From COE1 sp910588595 (GTDB lineage Bacteria; Bacillota; Clostridia; Lachnospirales; Lachnospiraceae): DNA of 34,122 bases. The notes beneath the pieces were generated by a model, which worked only from the letters and a program-made list of their open reading frames with translations, was not told where the DNA came from and made no database searches. Position 1 is the stretch's first letter. Each line of letters begins with the position of its first letter. The stretch lies in the NCBI GenBank assembly GCA_948957135.1, contig CARDBT010000047.1, forward strand, positions 1 to 34,122, read 5' to 3'. The position numbers and the translations under genes are program-made. Shown here in pieces: positions 15,755 through 23,352 of this stretch.

Positions 15755-16822
15755 ATGAACAAATTTAGCGCAAGCCACATTGCAATCCCCACTATATTAA
15801 AAGTAGAACCCAATGCACTGGAGCATATCGGCGTTTATCTAAGAGACTGTGCGTTCAAAAAGGTAGTCATTTACTTCGGAAACGGTCTGATCGACATGTT
15901 TGGCTACAAGGTGATGGACGCCCTGCGGGAAGCCGGTATTGAAGTGCTGGAATACTGCGAGCTTGATACCGTCAATATCGACGATATCATTAACCTGGCA
16001 TTTGGGCTGCCCAATTCCACGCAGGCAGTGATCGGACTTGGCGGCGGCAAGGTCATCGATGCGGCAAAATATATCGGTTTCCTGCGCAAGCTGCCCTTCA
16101 TCAGCGTCCCAACCTCGTCGTCGAGCGACGGCTTTTCCAGCGCCAGCGCATCCCTGATCGTAAACGGGCGCAGAAATTCCGTTCCTGCGCGCCTTGCATA
16201 CGGCATCATTGTGGACACTTCCGTCATCAAGAGCGCTCCGGAAAAATTCATCTACTCGGGAATCGGAGACATGGTATCCAAGATCACCGCGCTGTACGAC
16301 TGGAAATTCGAGGAGGCGCATGGCGCTGCGCAGGTCAACGACTTTGCCCTCATGATCGCCAAGAAAGCTGTGAACAGTTTTGTACGCACACCTTTTCACA
16401 GCATTCATGATGACCTGTTTCTAAAGGAACTGCTCGACTCCCTCGCCATGAGCGGCATCGCAAATGAGATCGCTGGCAGCAGCGCGCCCACAAGCGGCAG
16501 CGAACATCTGATCTCCCACGCACTGGATAAAATGCTGGAAATCCCGCAGCTGCACGGCATACAGGTCGGCATCGCAACCTATCTCATGAGCCGTGTCCAC
16601 GACCACCGTTATCAGCGCGTGAACACTGTCTTTACCGAGACCGGCTTCTGGGATTACGCTGCTACCCTCAATCTCAATGTGGAGGACTACGAGACAGCGA
16701 TCGACCTTGCCCCATCGATCAAACCGTTCCGCCACACATATCTTCATGAGGAGCAATACCGCACGCTTGCCAAGAAACTGCTCACGGAAGATGAGGCTCT
16801 GAAAGTTGTTTTTCATCTGTAG
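15755..16822 (+). CDS. Iron-containing alcohol dehydrogenase family, sn-glycerol-1-phosphate dehydrogenase-like
   Basis: This is a 355-residue NAD(P)-dependent dehydrogenase. GLGGGKVIDAAKY (about 94-106) is the nucleotide-binding loop and PTSSSSDG (119-126) the conserved substrate loop. The metal ligands fit the G1PDH (EgsA/AraM) pattern: D172 in SGIGDMVSK, H251 in SGSEHLISH, and H267 in HGIQVG. The subgroup reduces dihydroxyacetone phosphate to glycerol-1-phosphate, used for unusual glycerolipids, with zinc or nickel as metal. Length is normal. No PcrB-like prenyltransferase is nearby to support a lipid role, so another alcohol dehydrogenase function remains possible. Confidence 0.8.
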   Translation: MNKFSASHIAIPTILKVEPNALEHIGVYLRDCAFKKVVIYFGNGLIDMFGYKVMDALREAGIEVLEYCELDTVNIDDIINLAFGLPNSTQAVIGLGGGKVIDAAKYIGFLRKLPFISVPTSSSSDGFSSASASLIVNGRRNSVPARLAYGIIVDTSVIKSAPEKFIYSGIGDMVSKITALYDWKFEEAHGAAQVNDFALMIAKKAVNSFVRTPFHSIHDDLFLKELLDSLAMSGIANEIAGSSAPTSGSEHLISHALDKMLEIPQLHGIQVGIATYLMSRVHDHRYQRVNTVFTETGFWDYAATLNLNVEDYETAIDLAPSIKPFRHTYLHEEQYRTLAKKLLTEDEALKVVFHL

Positions 16823-16858
16823 TACAACCTGTATACGAAAAATCAGTGGAACAGATAT

Positions 16859-17698
16859 CTAATACACAAAAATTTTATCCAGATTCCCACAGGCGGCAGC
16901 ATTTTCGATCCGCGCACAGAGGTCCGGCAGCCCCGTCAGCATATACTGCTGCATCTGCTCTTCATCCGCATAATGCTGTGTGAGAAATGCTGCTGCGACC
17001 TCGCTGGTCTTCTCCCTGAATCTCCCACCCATCTCATTTTCACATGCCCGGTACTGTTCACAAATCCCCGCCAGATCCTCCCGGCACAATCTTTCTGCCA
17101 GCGGTCTGCCCGCAAGGATATGTCCGATCACATTCCCAAAGACAATCCCGGCAATGTTTTCGGGAAGCTCTTCGTATTCATCGCAATAGACACGGAGGAC
17201 ACTCGTCACATATCCTTCGCCAAATTTCGCAAGGAACTTCTGTTCGTGTACAAGATTCCTCACATACAGATCAACGCAGTCTATTCCCTGATATTCGGTC
17301 AGATCCGTGAAGAGTGGATAATCCAGTGTCAGGATCGTATTCTGTGGCTCATACTTCTCGTCATAATACTTAAAAAACGCCGGCAGCCCCTTCTGCAAAA
17401 CATCTGTGAGATACACATTTCCATATGCACAAAAATCCTTTTTATTGCACTCGTAAAAAGCTAACAGCGCCTCCGTCTTTCTGCGCACCAGCTGCGCACC
17501 TGCCCTGTATGCCTGCATCGCGTCCTGCCGCTGGCTGACCAGCACAGTCTCCCCGCTGTGTTCCGTTTCCCGAATGCAGTACAACACAGCCTCCATCAGC
17601 TGATTTGCCTTCTCGTAAGTCACAGAACTGCTCTCAATGCCTGTATACTGCCTAGTGAGCATCGCAACAACGGGGATCAGATCATTCATATCATACAT
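16859..17698 (-). CDS. DUF6179-like protein
   Basis: This is a 279-residue, acidic, mostly helical soluble protein. I recognise it as a family common in Lachnospiraceae (DUF6179, from memory) with no known function. The start MYDMNDLIPVVAMLT follows a GGAAAGGAAG site. There are several cysteines (near 84, 90, 140, 172, 205, 216) but no obvious catalytic motif. It is the last gene of the DUF6323-peptide-DUF6179 set, starting 53 bases after the small peptide's stop. Pairing of these two families in one operon points to a shared role. Confidence 0.72.
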   Translation of the reverse strand: MYDMNDLIPVVAMLTRQYTGIESSSVTYEKANQLMEAVLYCIRETEHSGETVLVSQRQDAMQAYRAGAQLVRRKTEALLAFYECNKKDFCAYGNVYLTDVLQKGLPAFFKYYDEKYEPQNTILTLDYPLFTDLTEYQGIDCVDLYVRNLVHEQKFLAKFGEGYVTSVLRVYCDEYEELPENIAGIVFGNVIGHILAGRPLAERLCREDLAGICEQYRACENEMGGRFREKTSEVAAAFLTQHYADEEQMQQYMLTGLPDLCARIENAAACGNLDKIFVY

Positions 17699-17751
17699 TC
17701 GCTTCTTCCTTTCCTGTCACAATACACAATAACTCACATTCACCCGCCCGA

Positions 17752-17847
17752 TCATTCCTTGTACTGGTACAGCTTTGCGCAAATAACAGTGAATACAGCA
17801 CCTGCTATTTGCACCAGTCCTGCGTTGTCGTCAGTCAACAATGCCAC
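17752..17847 (-). CDS. 31-residue small hydrophobic peptide
   Basis: This is a small reading frame in the gap between the two DUF genes. It starts with GTG preceded by AAGGAGG at 17855-17861, spacing 7 bases, as good as any ribosome site in the window. The predicted peptide has an acidic start (TDDNAG), a hydrophobic stretch LVQIAGAVFTVIC (residues 11-23) and a charged tail (KLYQYKE), so it may be a single-span membrane peptide. It overlaps one arm of a long inverted repeat. Translation is inferred; the frame is short enough to be chance, but the ribosome site argues for expression. Confidence 0.5.
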   Translation of the reverse strand: MALLTDDNAGLVQIAGAVFTVICAKLYQYKE

Positions 17848-17933
17848 CGCATTGCCTCCTTCCTCCGCCTTGTCCTGTCACAAATATCAGGCACTGTTTT
17901 TCACTGTTATTTAGGCAATGCTGTACTAGACAA
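17759..17933. repeat. Imperfect 53-bp inverted repeat (foldback)
   Basis: Arms 17759-17811 and 17881-17933 are inverted copies at about 80% identity, including an exact 11-base block CACTGTTATTT and a 7-base block GCTGTAC. The outer ends read TTGT and ACAA. A 69-base loop holds the ribosome site and start of the 31-residue peptide. No clear target duplication is seen. It could be a relic of a MITE or a regulatory mRNA hairpin between the two DUF genes. Confidence 0.75.
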
Positions 17934-17935
17934 CT

Positions 17936-18469
17936 CTATCTCCAGCACAATTCGCGCAGCGTCTCGAGGTACAGCCCCTTGTCCCAGCGCTTGACCTCGT
18001 CGAACTGCGCGTACTCACCCCGCCCGGCTGTTTTCTGATAACCGCGGTATCCTGCCCTGACAGCCTGCGCAAAGATATCCAGACAGGTTCCCTCAAGGTA
18101 GTCAAAATCCCCAAAGCAGACCGTCTCAAACTGCTCTTTCATAAAATGAAGAAGTTCCTCGTCCGATATCTCGTCCAGCATCTCGTTTTTGTAGAGAAAG
18201 AAGATCTCCTGCAACCGTATAAGTGAATCCACATAGTTGCTCTGACTGATATAGGCGGAATCACAAAACTCATAAATGATACCAGGCAGAATACTCTCCC
18301 CAAATTCGATGCGTTTCTGCTCCACAAGTGTACTCTTCCGCTCCTGTGCCAGCAGCCGGGCATCCTGATCACTCAGAACCAACCCAAATTTTTCCGTGTA
18401 CTGGTTCGTCTCCATCACTTTCTGAAGCTGTGTCTGTTCCAAAAGAACCATCCAGTTTGTATTTTCCAT
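17936..18469 (-). CDS. DUF6323-like protein
   Basis: This is a 177-residue, acidic, helical protein that I recognise as DUF6323 from memory, a family of unknown function in gut Clostridia. Conserved-looking stretches include YTEKFGLVLSDQDARLLAQE and ILPGIIYEFCDSAYISQSNY and CFGDFDYLEGTCLDIF. No membrane segment or signal peptide is present. A GGAGGG site precedes the ATG. It is the first gene of the three-gene set ending in DUF6179; its TAG stop is 2 bases from the long inverted repeat. Confidence 0.72.
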   Translation of the reverse strand: MENTNWMVLLEQTQLQKVMETNQYTEKFGLVLSDQDARLLAQERKSTLVEQKRIEFGESILPGIIYEFCDSAYISQSNYVDSLIRLQEIFFLYKNEMLDEISDEELLHFMKEQFETVCFGDFDYLEGTCLDIFAQAVRAGYRGYQKTAGRGEYAQFDEVKRWDKGLYLETLRELCWR

Positions 18470-18640
18470 ACATACCCTCCACTCTTTTTGACCTTTCGCA
18501 AAGCGGCTATTATTTCTGATACGATCACTCCTCGCACACCACTGTTAAGGAAGCTGATCATATGCTGTGCAGACAAGTATATCCTATATTCCATCGCTTT
18601 ACCAGTCTTGAATTTCAGGCATTTTTGTGTTATAATAAGT

Positions 18641-19192
18641 TCAAAGAAAAGGGTTGGTTTTACAATTTTTCCGGTGCGCCTTGAGCTTCTTTAGCGCCCA
18701 CGCATAATGGCTTGATGTATTGCTCACAAAGTAAGAACCAAGTGCGCTGTTTCCCACCCAGTCAAAGACACCCTTTGCAAACAGCTCTTCATTCGAAAAG
18801 CGCTCTGCCAGCTGCATGATCTCCTTGTGCGACTGCTCCAGCATCTCCTTTGCCTCCTCAAGCGTGGTGTTCTGATGCTTTTTCCAGAAGAACACATTCA
18901 TCTGCCCATAAGTCTTCCAAGTATATGGCTTCGGCAGAAAAGGCTTTGTCTCCCCCCTCTGATTTGACGGCACCCAGTCCAGCGTCAACTGATGCCACTC
19001 GTACAGATGGATCAGAATATCCCGCAGATTCTTGTCCCTCTGCCAGTGTGCCTCCTTCTTCTTCTCATCCCCTGAAAAATCAAAGGGCGTTGATAGTTCC
19101 TGATCCGTCATTGACGCGATAAATTTCTTTAATTCCTCATAGTTATTCTCTGAAGCCACCATCAGATCCGTTTTTGTAGTTGGTCTTGCCAT
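18641..19192 (-). CDS. ClbS/DfsB family four-helix-bundle protein
   Basis: This is a 183-residue protein of the DinB-like four-helix bundle superfamily. The start MARPTTKTDLM and the segment NLRDILIHLYEWHQLTLDW are typical of ClbS/DfsB, as are the PFLPKPYTWKTYGQMN stretch and FDWVGNSALGSYFVSNTSSHY near the end. ClbS itself is a self-protection hydrolase for colibactin in other bacteria, but most relatives in Clostridia have no known role, and no toxin cluster is present here. The ATG with AAGGAG upstream was chosen over a longer start. It is likely monocistronic. Confidence 0.88.
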   Translation of the reverse strand: MARPTTKTDLMVASENNYEELKKFIASMTDQELSTPFDFSGDEKKKEAHWQRDKNLRDILIHLYEWHQLTLDWVPSNQRGETKPFLPKPYTWKTYGQMNVFFWKKHQNTTLEEAKEMLEQSHKEIMQLAERFSNEELFAKGVFDWVGNSALGSYFVSNTSSHYAWALKKLKAHRKNCKTNPFL

Positions 19193-19254
19193 ATTTTCAT
19201 TCTCCTTCTTTCTCAAAAGTATTCTCTACTGAATAACTATATTATACCTGTTTA

Positions 19255-19278
19255 AATATGACAGCAGAATGTCATATT
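19255..19278. promoter_or_regulatory. Inverted repeat upstream of the ClbS/DfsB-like gene
   Basis: AATATGACA (19255-19263) and TGTCATATT (19270-19278) form a perfect 9-bp inverted repeat with a 6-base spacer. A TATAAT -10 on the minus strand (19241-19246) is just downstream, and the repeat covers the poor -35 position. It looks like an operator or activator site. Confidence 0.5.
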
Positions 19279-19483
19279 CTACAATAAACAGAAGAATTTT
19301 TAATTTAGTCTTTATATACGGTTTCAATAAATGAATGGACTTGTATCTGTACATATGATAAAATGTTTTAAATGATTTAGATCTGGCAGCAGAATGTGTC
19401 CTTCACTTCGCAAAGACCGGAAAACTGTAGCCTGGCATACGTTGGGAAGAGACAGAATAGAACAAGATCAGGAGAACACCCAT

Positions 19484-20320
19484 ATGAACGACTCAAACAT
19501 AAAGGAATATCTTTCCCAGATCGGTATCCGCAAAATTTCCGAGCTGGATACGGCATTGCTCGAAACTTATGGCGAGAAAGAGGGCAGACGGCATATTGAA
19601 AAACTGACAGAACTGTTTGACCAGTCGGAGGGACGACTCGTGTATGGATCAGGAGATACGCTGTATCTGCACCGTCAGGATGAGCTTGTCGATTACTGGA
19701 ATCAAAGTCTGCCGCTAAGCATTCTGGCAGCATCATTCTATGACCGCGTGTTTTTTCGCAGGGTCATGGCTTATCTGGTGCAATATGACACCTTTTTGGG
19801 CGGAGATATTCTTGACATGGGCTGTGGAAACGGGATTTTAACTTGTTTTCTGGCGCTGCTGCATCCTGACACCAGCGTCACAGGACTGGATCTGTCCCAA
19901 AACGCTGTCTCTGCAGCCACAGAACTATCAAAAACCCTTCATTTGAACAACATTCAATTGATCCGGCCGTCAGGGCACCTTCAGAAAAAATATGACACGC
20001 TGTTCTCCTGCCGCACAGTACATGAAAACATCGCGTGGAAACCCCTCTGCGAGGAGCCGAAAGCAGCTATCTTGTCGATAGAGGAACTCACAAAGCGGCA
20101 CAAAAAATATGCGGCGGAACTATCGGCAATGATAAAAAGCCACGGATATCTGATCAGTGTGGAGCGCTATGACGATGACAACACCTATGCCGGTCTGGTC
20201 AATGCATTTAATCGTTCCGGCCTTTGCCCAATCAGAAGTACACATATACAGTTCTCCTGCAAAAACGGAGACGGCACAGCGACATTCCAGGCGATGGTAT
20301 TTGAAAAAAACGAGGTATAA
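19484..20320 (+). CDS. SAM-dependent methyltransferase
   Basis: This is a 278-residue protein. A helical N-terminal part (1-90) precedes a class I methyltransferase domain: motif I ILDMGCGNGI (about residues 107-116) binds the methionine and adenosine parts of SAM, and TGLDLSQNAV forms motif II. The C-terminal half carries extra helices and strands. The target is unknown; no acceptor is encoded nearby. The start was set at the ATG preceded by GGAG, 9 bases upstream; the reading frame stays open for 90 bases upstream without a ribosome site. It converges on pnp, with a shared hairpin between them. Confidence 0.82.
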   Translation: MNDSNIKEYLSQIGIRKISELDTALLETYGEKEGRRHIEKLTELFDQSEGRLVYGSGDTLYLHRQDELVDYWNQSLPLSILAASFYDRVFFRRVMAYLVQYDTFLGGDILDMGCGNGILTCFLALLHPDTSVTGLDLSQNAVSAATELSKTLHLNNIQLIRPSGHLQKKYDTLFSCRTVHENIAWKPLCEEPKAAILSIEELTKRHKKYAAELSAMIKSHGYLISVERYDDDNTYAGLVNAFNRSGLCPIRSTHIQFSCKNGDGTATFQAMVFEKNEV

Positions 20321-20340
20321 TATTTTGTCCTGCACATCAG

Positions 20341-20370
20341 AAAGGAGACACCAAATAAAGTGTCTCCTTT
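20341..20370. terminator. Bidirectional terminator between methyltransferase and pnp
   Basis: AAAGGAGACAC (20341-20351) and GTGTCTCCTTT (20360-20370) form a perfect 11-bp stem with an 8-base loop. The plus strand continues in TTTT-type sequence, and the minus strand ends with TTT. It serves both converging genes. Confidence 0.85.
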
Positions 20371-20404
20371 TCTATCCAAATCTGTTTTATCCAAATCTAT
20401 ATTA

Positions 20405-22531
20405 TTACTGCTGTGCCACATCTTTCATCGAAAAACTGATGCGCCCCATCTTGTCCCTGCCAAGGCACACAACTGTAACGACATCGCCAAGTGTGAGTAC
20501 ATCCTCCACATGATTGATCCTCTCTTTTGCGATCTTAGAGATATGCACCATGCCCTCTTTACCAGGCGCAAACTCGAGAAATGCCCCAAATTCCTTGATG
20601 CTTACTACCTTACCCTTGAATACCTGACCTGCCTCAAAATCCGTCGTGATGATTTTGATCATCTCGCATGCCTTGTCCATCATCTTCTGGTCGGTACCGC
20701 AGATGCTCACAAATCCATCGTCTGAAATGTCGATCTTGACACCTGTCTGCTCGATGATCGTGTTGATGGTCTTGCCTCTCTGACCTACCACATCGCCAAT
20801 CTTCTCCGGATCGATCTTTGTCTGTATGATCTTAGGCGCATACTCCCCTACCTCCGGTCTGGGCTGACTGATGCATGGAAGCATGATCTCGTTCAGGATA
20901 TACATCCTGGCATCTTTTGTCTTGGCAATCGCCTCCTCGACGATCGGTCTTGTCAGACCATGGATCTTGATATCCATCTGGATCGCTGTGATGCCGTCCT
21001 TCGTGCCGGCTACCTTGAAGTCCATGTCGCCAAAGAAATCTTCGAGTCCCTGAATATCTGTCAGTACAATGTAATCATCATCCGTATCGCCTGTCACAAG
21101 TCCGCAGGAGATGCCAGCCACTGCCTTCTTGATCGGCACGCCAGCCGCCATCAGCGACATCGTAGATGCACAGATCGACCCCTGTGAGGTAGAGCCATTT
21201 GACTCAAACGTCTCTGACACAGTACGGATCGCATACGGGAACTCTTCCTCAGAGGGAAGCACCGGCACAAGTGCCTTCTCTGCCAATGCACCGTGACCGA
21301 TCTCGCGGCGTCCCGGTCCTCTCGACGGTTTCGTCTCACCCACAGAGTAAGACGGGAAATTGTAATGATGCATATATCTCTTTGCTGTCTCATTCTCGTC
21401 AAGACCGTCAATCTTCTGAACTTCTGACAACGGCGCCAGTGTCGTAACTGTACAGATCTGTGTCTGTCCGCGGGTAAACATCGCTGAACCATGGACTCTC
21501 GGAATGATATCGGTCTCAGCTGCAAGCGGACGGATCTGCGTGATCGCACGACCGTCAGGACGCTTGTGATCCTGTAAGATCATCTTGCGGACTGTCTTTT
21601 TCTGGTACTGATAGATCGCTTCTCCAAGGATGGCAAGCCACTCCTCATTTTCTGCAAACGCTTCCTCAAGCTTCTCTGTAATCTTGCGGATATTCTCTTC
21701 CCTTACCTGTTTCTCGTCTGTAAATACCGCTACTTCCATTTCTTCCGGAGGAACGATCTCCTTGATCTTTGCAAACATCTCCTCCGGGATCGCACAGCTC
21801 GTATATTCATGCTTTGTCCTGCCAACCTCAGCCACGATCTTATTAATAAATCCAATGATCGTCTGATTGATCTCGTGACACTTGTAGATCGCCTCGATCA
21901 TCTTATTCTCCGGCACCTCGTTCGCACCTGCCTCGATCATGATGACCTTCTGGCTCGTGGAGGCTACTGTCAGCTGCAAGTCACCATTTTTCCACTGCTC
22001 CTGATTCGGGTTTACCACAAACTCGCCATCGACAAGCCCCATCTGTGTCGTTGCACATGGTCCGTCAAACGGAATGTCTGAGATAGATGTGACGATCGCT
22101 GAACCGATCATGGCAACCAGCTCCGGACGGCAATTCGGGTCTACACTCATGACCATATTATTCAAAGTGACATCATTTCTGTAATCTTTTGGGAATAACG
22201 GACGCATCGGTCTGTCGATCACACGGCTTGTGAGGATCGCATTCTCACTCGCCTTGCCTTCCCTCTTGTTGAAACCTCCCGGAATCTTTCCGACAGAGTA
22301 AAGCTTCTCCTCGTACTCAACGGAGAGCGGGAAGAAATCAATGCCGTCTCTAGGCTTGTCCGATGCTGTCGCCGTACACAATACTGTCGTATCGCCGTAA
22401 TGCATCAGCGCCGCTCCGTTTGCCTGTGCCGCCACCCTTCCAATGTCAACTGTCAATGTGCGTCCTGCAAGCTCCATGCTGTATGCCTTGTAGGACTTGT
22501 CCTTTTTCTCACTAAATGTCATGTATTCCAT
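20405..22531 (-). CDS. pnp: Polyribonucleotide nucleotidyltransferase (PNPase)
   Basis: This is a 708-residue 3'-5' phosphorolytic exoribonuclease of the RNA degradosome. Two RNase PH domains (about 1-220 and 310-540) flank an alpha-helical linker; conserved parts include FFPLSVEYEEKLYSVGKIPG, FNKREGKASENAILTSR and RPSRGPGRREIGHGALAE-like sequence in the second domain. A KH domain (near VVGQRGKTINTIIEQTGVKI) and an S1 domain (FKGKVVSIKEFGAFLEF) end the protein. Length is standard. The ATG chosen has GGAG about 11 bases upstream; a TTG 9 bases earlier and an ATG 9 bases later are alternatives. It follows rpsO, as in many bacteria, but with a 330-base gap. Confidence 0.97.
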   Translation of the reverse strand: MEYMTFSEKKDKSYKAYSMELAGRTLTVDIGRVAAQANGAALMHYGDTTVLCTATASDKPRDGIDFFPLSVEYEEKLYSVGKIPGGFNKREGKASENAILTSRVIDRPMRPLFPKDYRNDVTLNNMVMSVDPNCRPELVAMIGSAIVTSISDIPFDGPCATTQMGLVDGEFVVNPNQEQWKNGDLQLTVASTSQKVIMIEAGANEVPENKMIEAIYKCHEINQTIIGFINKIVAEVGRTKHEYTSCAIPEEMFAKIKEIVPPEEMEVAVFTDEKQVREENIRKITEKLEEAFAENEEWLAILGEAIYQYQKKTVRKMILQDHKRPDGRAITQIRPLAAETDIIPRVHGSAMFTRGQTQICTVTTLAPLSEVQKIDGLDENETAKRYMHHYNFPSYSVGETKPSRGPGRREIGHGALAEKALVPVLPSEEEFPYAIRTVSETFESNGSTSQGSICASTMSLMAAGVPIKKAVAGISCGLVTGDTDDDYIVLTDIQGLEDFFGDMDFKVAGTKDGITAIQMDIKIHGLTRPIVEEAIAKTKDARMYILNEIMLPCISQPRPEVGEYAPKIIQTKIDPEKIGDVVGQRGKTINTIIEQTGVKIDISDDGFVSICGTDQKMMDKACEMIKIITTDFEAGQVFKGKVVSIKEFGAFLEFAPGKEGMVHISKIAKERINHVEDVLTLGDVVTVVCLGRDKMGRISFSMKDVAQQ

Positions 22532-22861
22532 ACAATACAATTCTCCTTTTCTTTTTTCATATTACGGTTCTATTTCCCTGTGTCATGCAGATCTTTCTGT
22601 AAGAACCTGCACTTAACTTTCTCTGAGAGGATCCACAGACAAAATTTTTCTCAGATAGGACTTGCCGAAACTACTGAAAAACCAACGAAATGTCGCAAGC
22701 TTTTCAGCGGTCTCGAGCCAAACCTCTATCTGCAAACTTTTATCTGCAAACTTTTATCTCCAAGTCTCTGCTCGAAAATGATCTCTGAATACTGTCAAAA
22801 CACTGAATGCACATAAAGGAGCGGACAGTTCCGCTCCTTCAAATGCATAAGTATTCAAAAA
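22532..22861. other. 330-base gap between rpsO and pnp
   Basis: No coding region is supported. It holds the rpsO hairpin (22816-22839), a 14-base tandem duplication TATCTGCAAACTTT (22727-22740 and 22741-22754), and two leader hairpins before pnp on the minus strand: CTGAGA/TCTCAG (22623-22654) and GGTTCT/AGAACC (22566-22607). In other bacteria pnp is autoregulated through its structured leader. Confidence 0.5.
22816..22839 (-). terminator. Hairpin after rpsO
   Basis: AAGGAGCGGA (22816-22825) and TCCGCTCCTT (22830-22839) give a perfect 10-bp stem with a 4-base loop, 22 bases after the rpsO stop. The T-run on the minus strand is only TTT, so termination may be partial, allowing read-through into pnp. 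Confidence 0.7.
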
Positions 22862-23128
22862 TCACTTTCTGATACCAAGCTTCTCGATCAGAGCACGATA
22901 TCCTTCGATGTCAGTCCCCTTTAAGTAGTCCAGCAAACCACGTCTCTGACCAACCATCTTCAGAAGACCACGTCTTGAGTGATGATCCTTCTGATTGTTT
23001 TTCAAATGCTCTGTTAGCTCCTGGATCCTTGCTGTCAGAATTGCGATCTGTACCTCCGGTGAACCAGTATCACCAGGCTTTCTGCCATACTCTGCGATGA
23101 TCGCCTGCTTTTTTTCCTTAGAAATCAT
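22862..23128 (-). CDS. rpsO: 30S ribosomal protein S15
   Basis: This is an 88-residue small-subunit protein that binds 16S rRNA. GDTGSPEVQIAILTARIQEL and DHHSRRGLLKMVGQRRGLLD are the diagnostic S15 stretches. The start is the ATG with GGAGG 8 bases upstream, giving exactly the usual length; an earlier in-frame ATG would add five residues and would contain the ribosome site itself. Its leader contains a stem-loop that may bind S15, giving autoregulation as in other bacteria. Confidence 0.98.
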   Translation of the reverse strand: MISKEKKQAIIAEYGRKPGDTGSPEVQIAILTARIQELTEHLKNNQKDHHSRRGLLKMVGQRRGLLDYLKGTDIEGYRALIEKLGIRK

Positions 23129-23170
23129 TGTAACATCCTCCATCTTGATTCAAACTATTGTAACCGCTCA

Positions 23171-23208
23171 ATACCAAGTCTGGGCTGGAGCGTCCCGACA
23201 CTGGGTAT
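23171..23208 (-). ncRNA. Candidate S15 autoregulatory leader structure
   Basis: In the rpsO leader the minus strand can fold as AUACC ... GGUAU (outer stem, 5 bp) enclosing GUCGGG ... CCC-A-GAC (inner stem, 6 bp with one bulged A) and a 9-base loop. It ends about 42 bases before the ATG. Several unrelated rpsO leaders that bind S15 are known in bacteria; this is a candidate by position and fold only. Confidence 0.45.
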
Positions 23209-23246
23209 CAGCTGATCTGTGTGCTGTCCTCACAACACACTCAAAC

Positions 23247-23275
23247 AGTATATCACATGAAATCAGATAATGCAA
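23247..23275 (-). promoter_or_regulatory. rpsO promoter
   Basis: On the minus strand -35 TTGCAT (23270-23275), a 17-base spacer and -10 TATACT (23247-23252) give a leader of about 110 bases before rpsO. Confidence 0.65.
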
Positions 23276-23352
23276 CAAAATTTTGTTTGACTTTTCACTG
23301 GCTTTTCACTGGCCTATCTCACTGATTTTGCAATTTGACCAATCCGTTTATT

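Noticed and set aside
23291..23312. Tandem CTTTTCACTGG repeat
   Set aside because: Two 11-base copies downstream of the NlpC/P60 gene and upstream of the rpsO promoter; no function or wider pattern could be supported.
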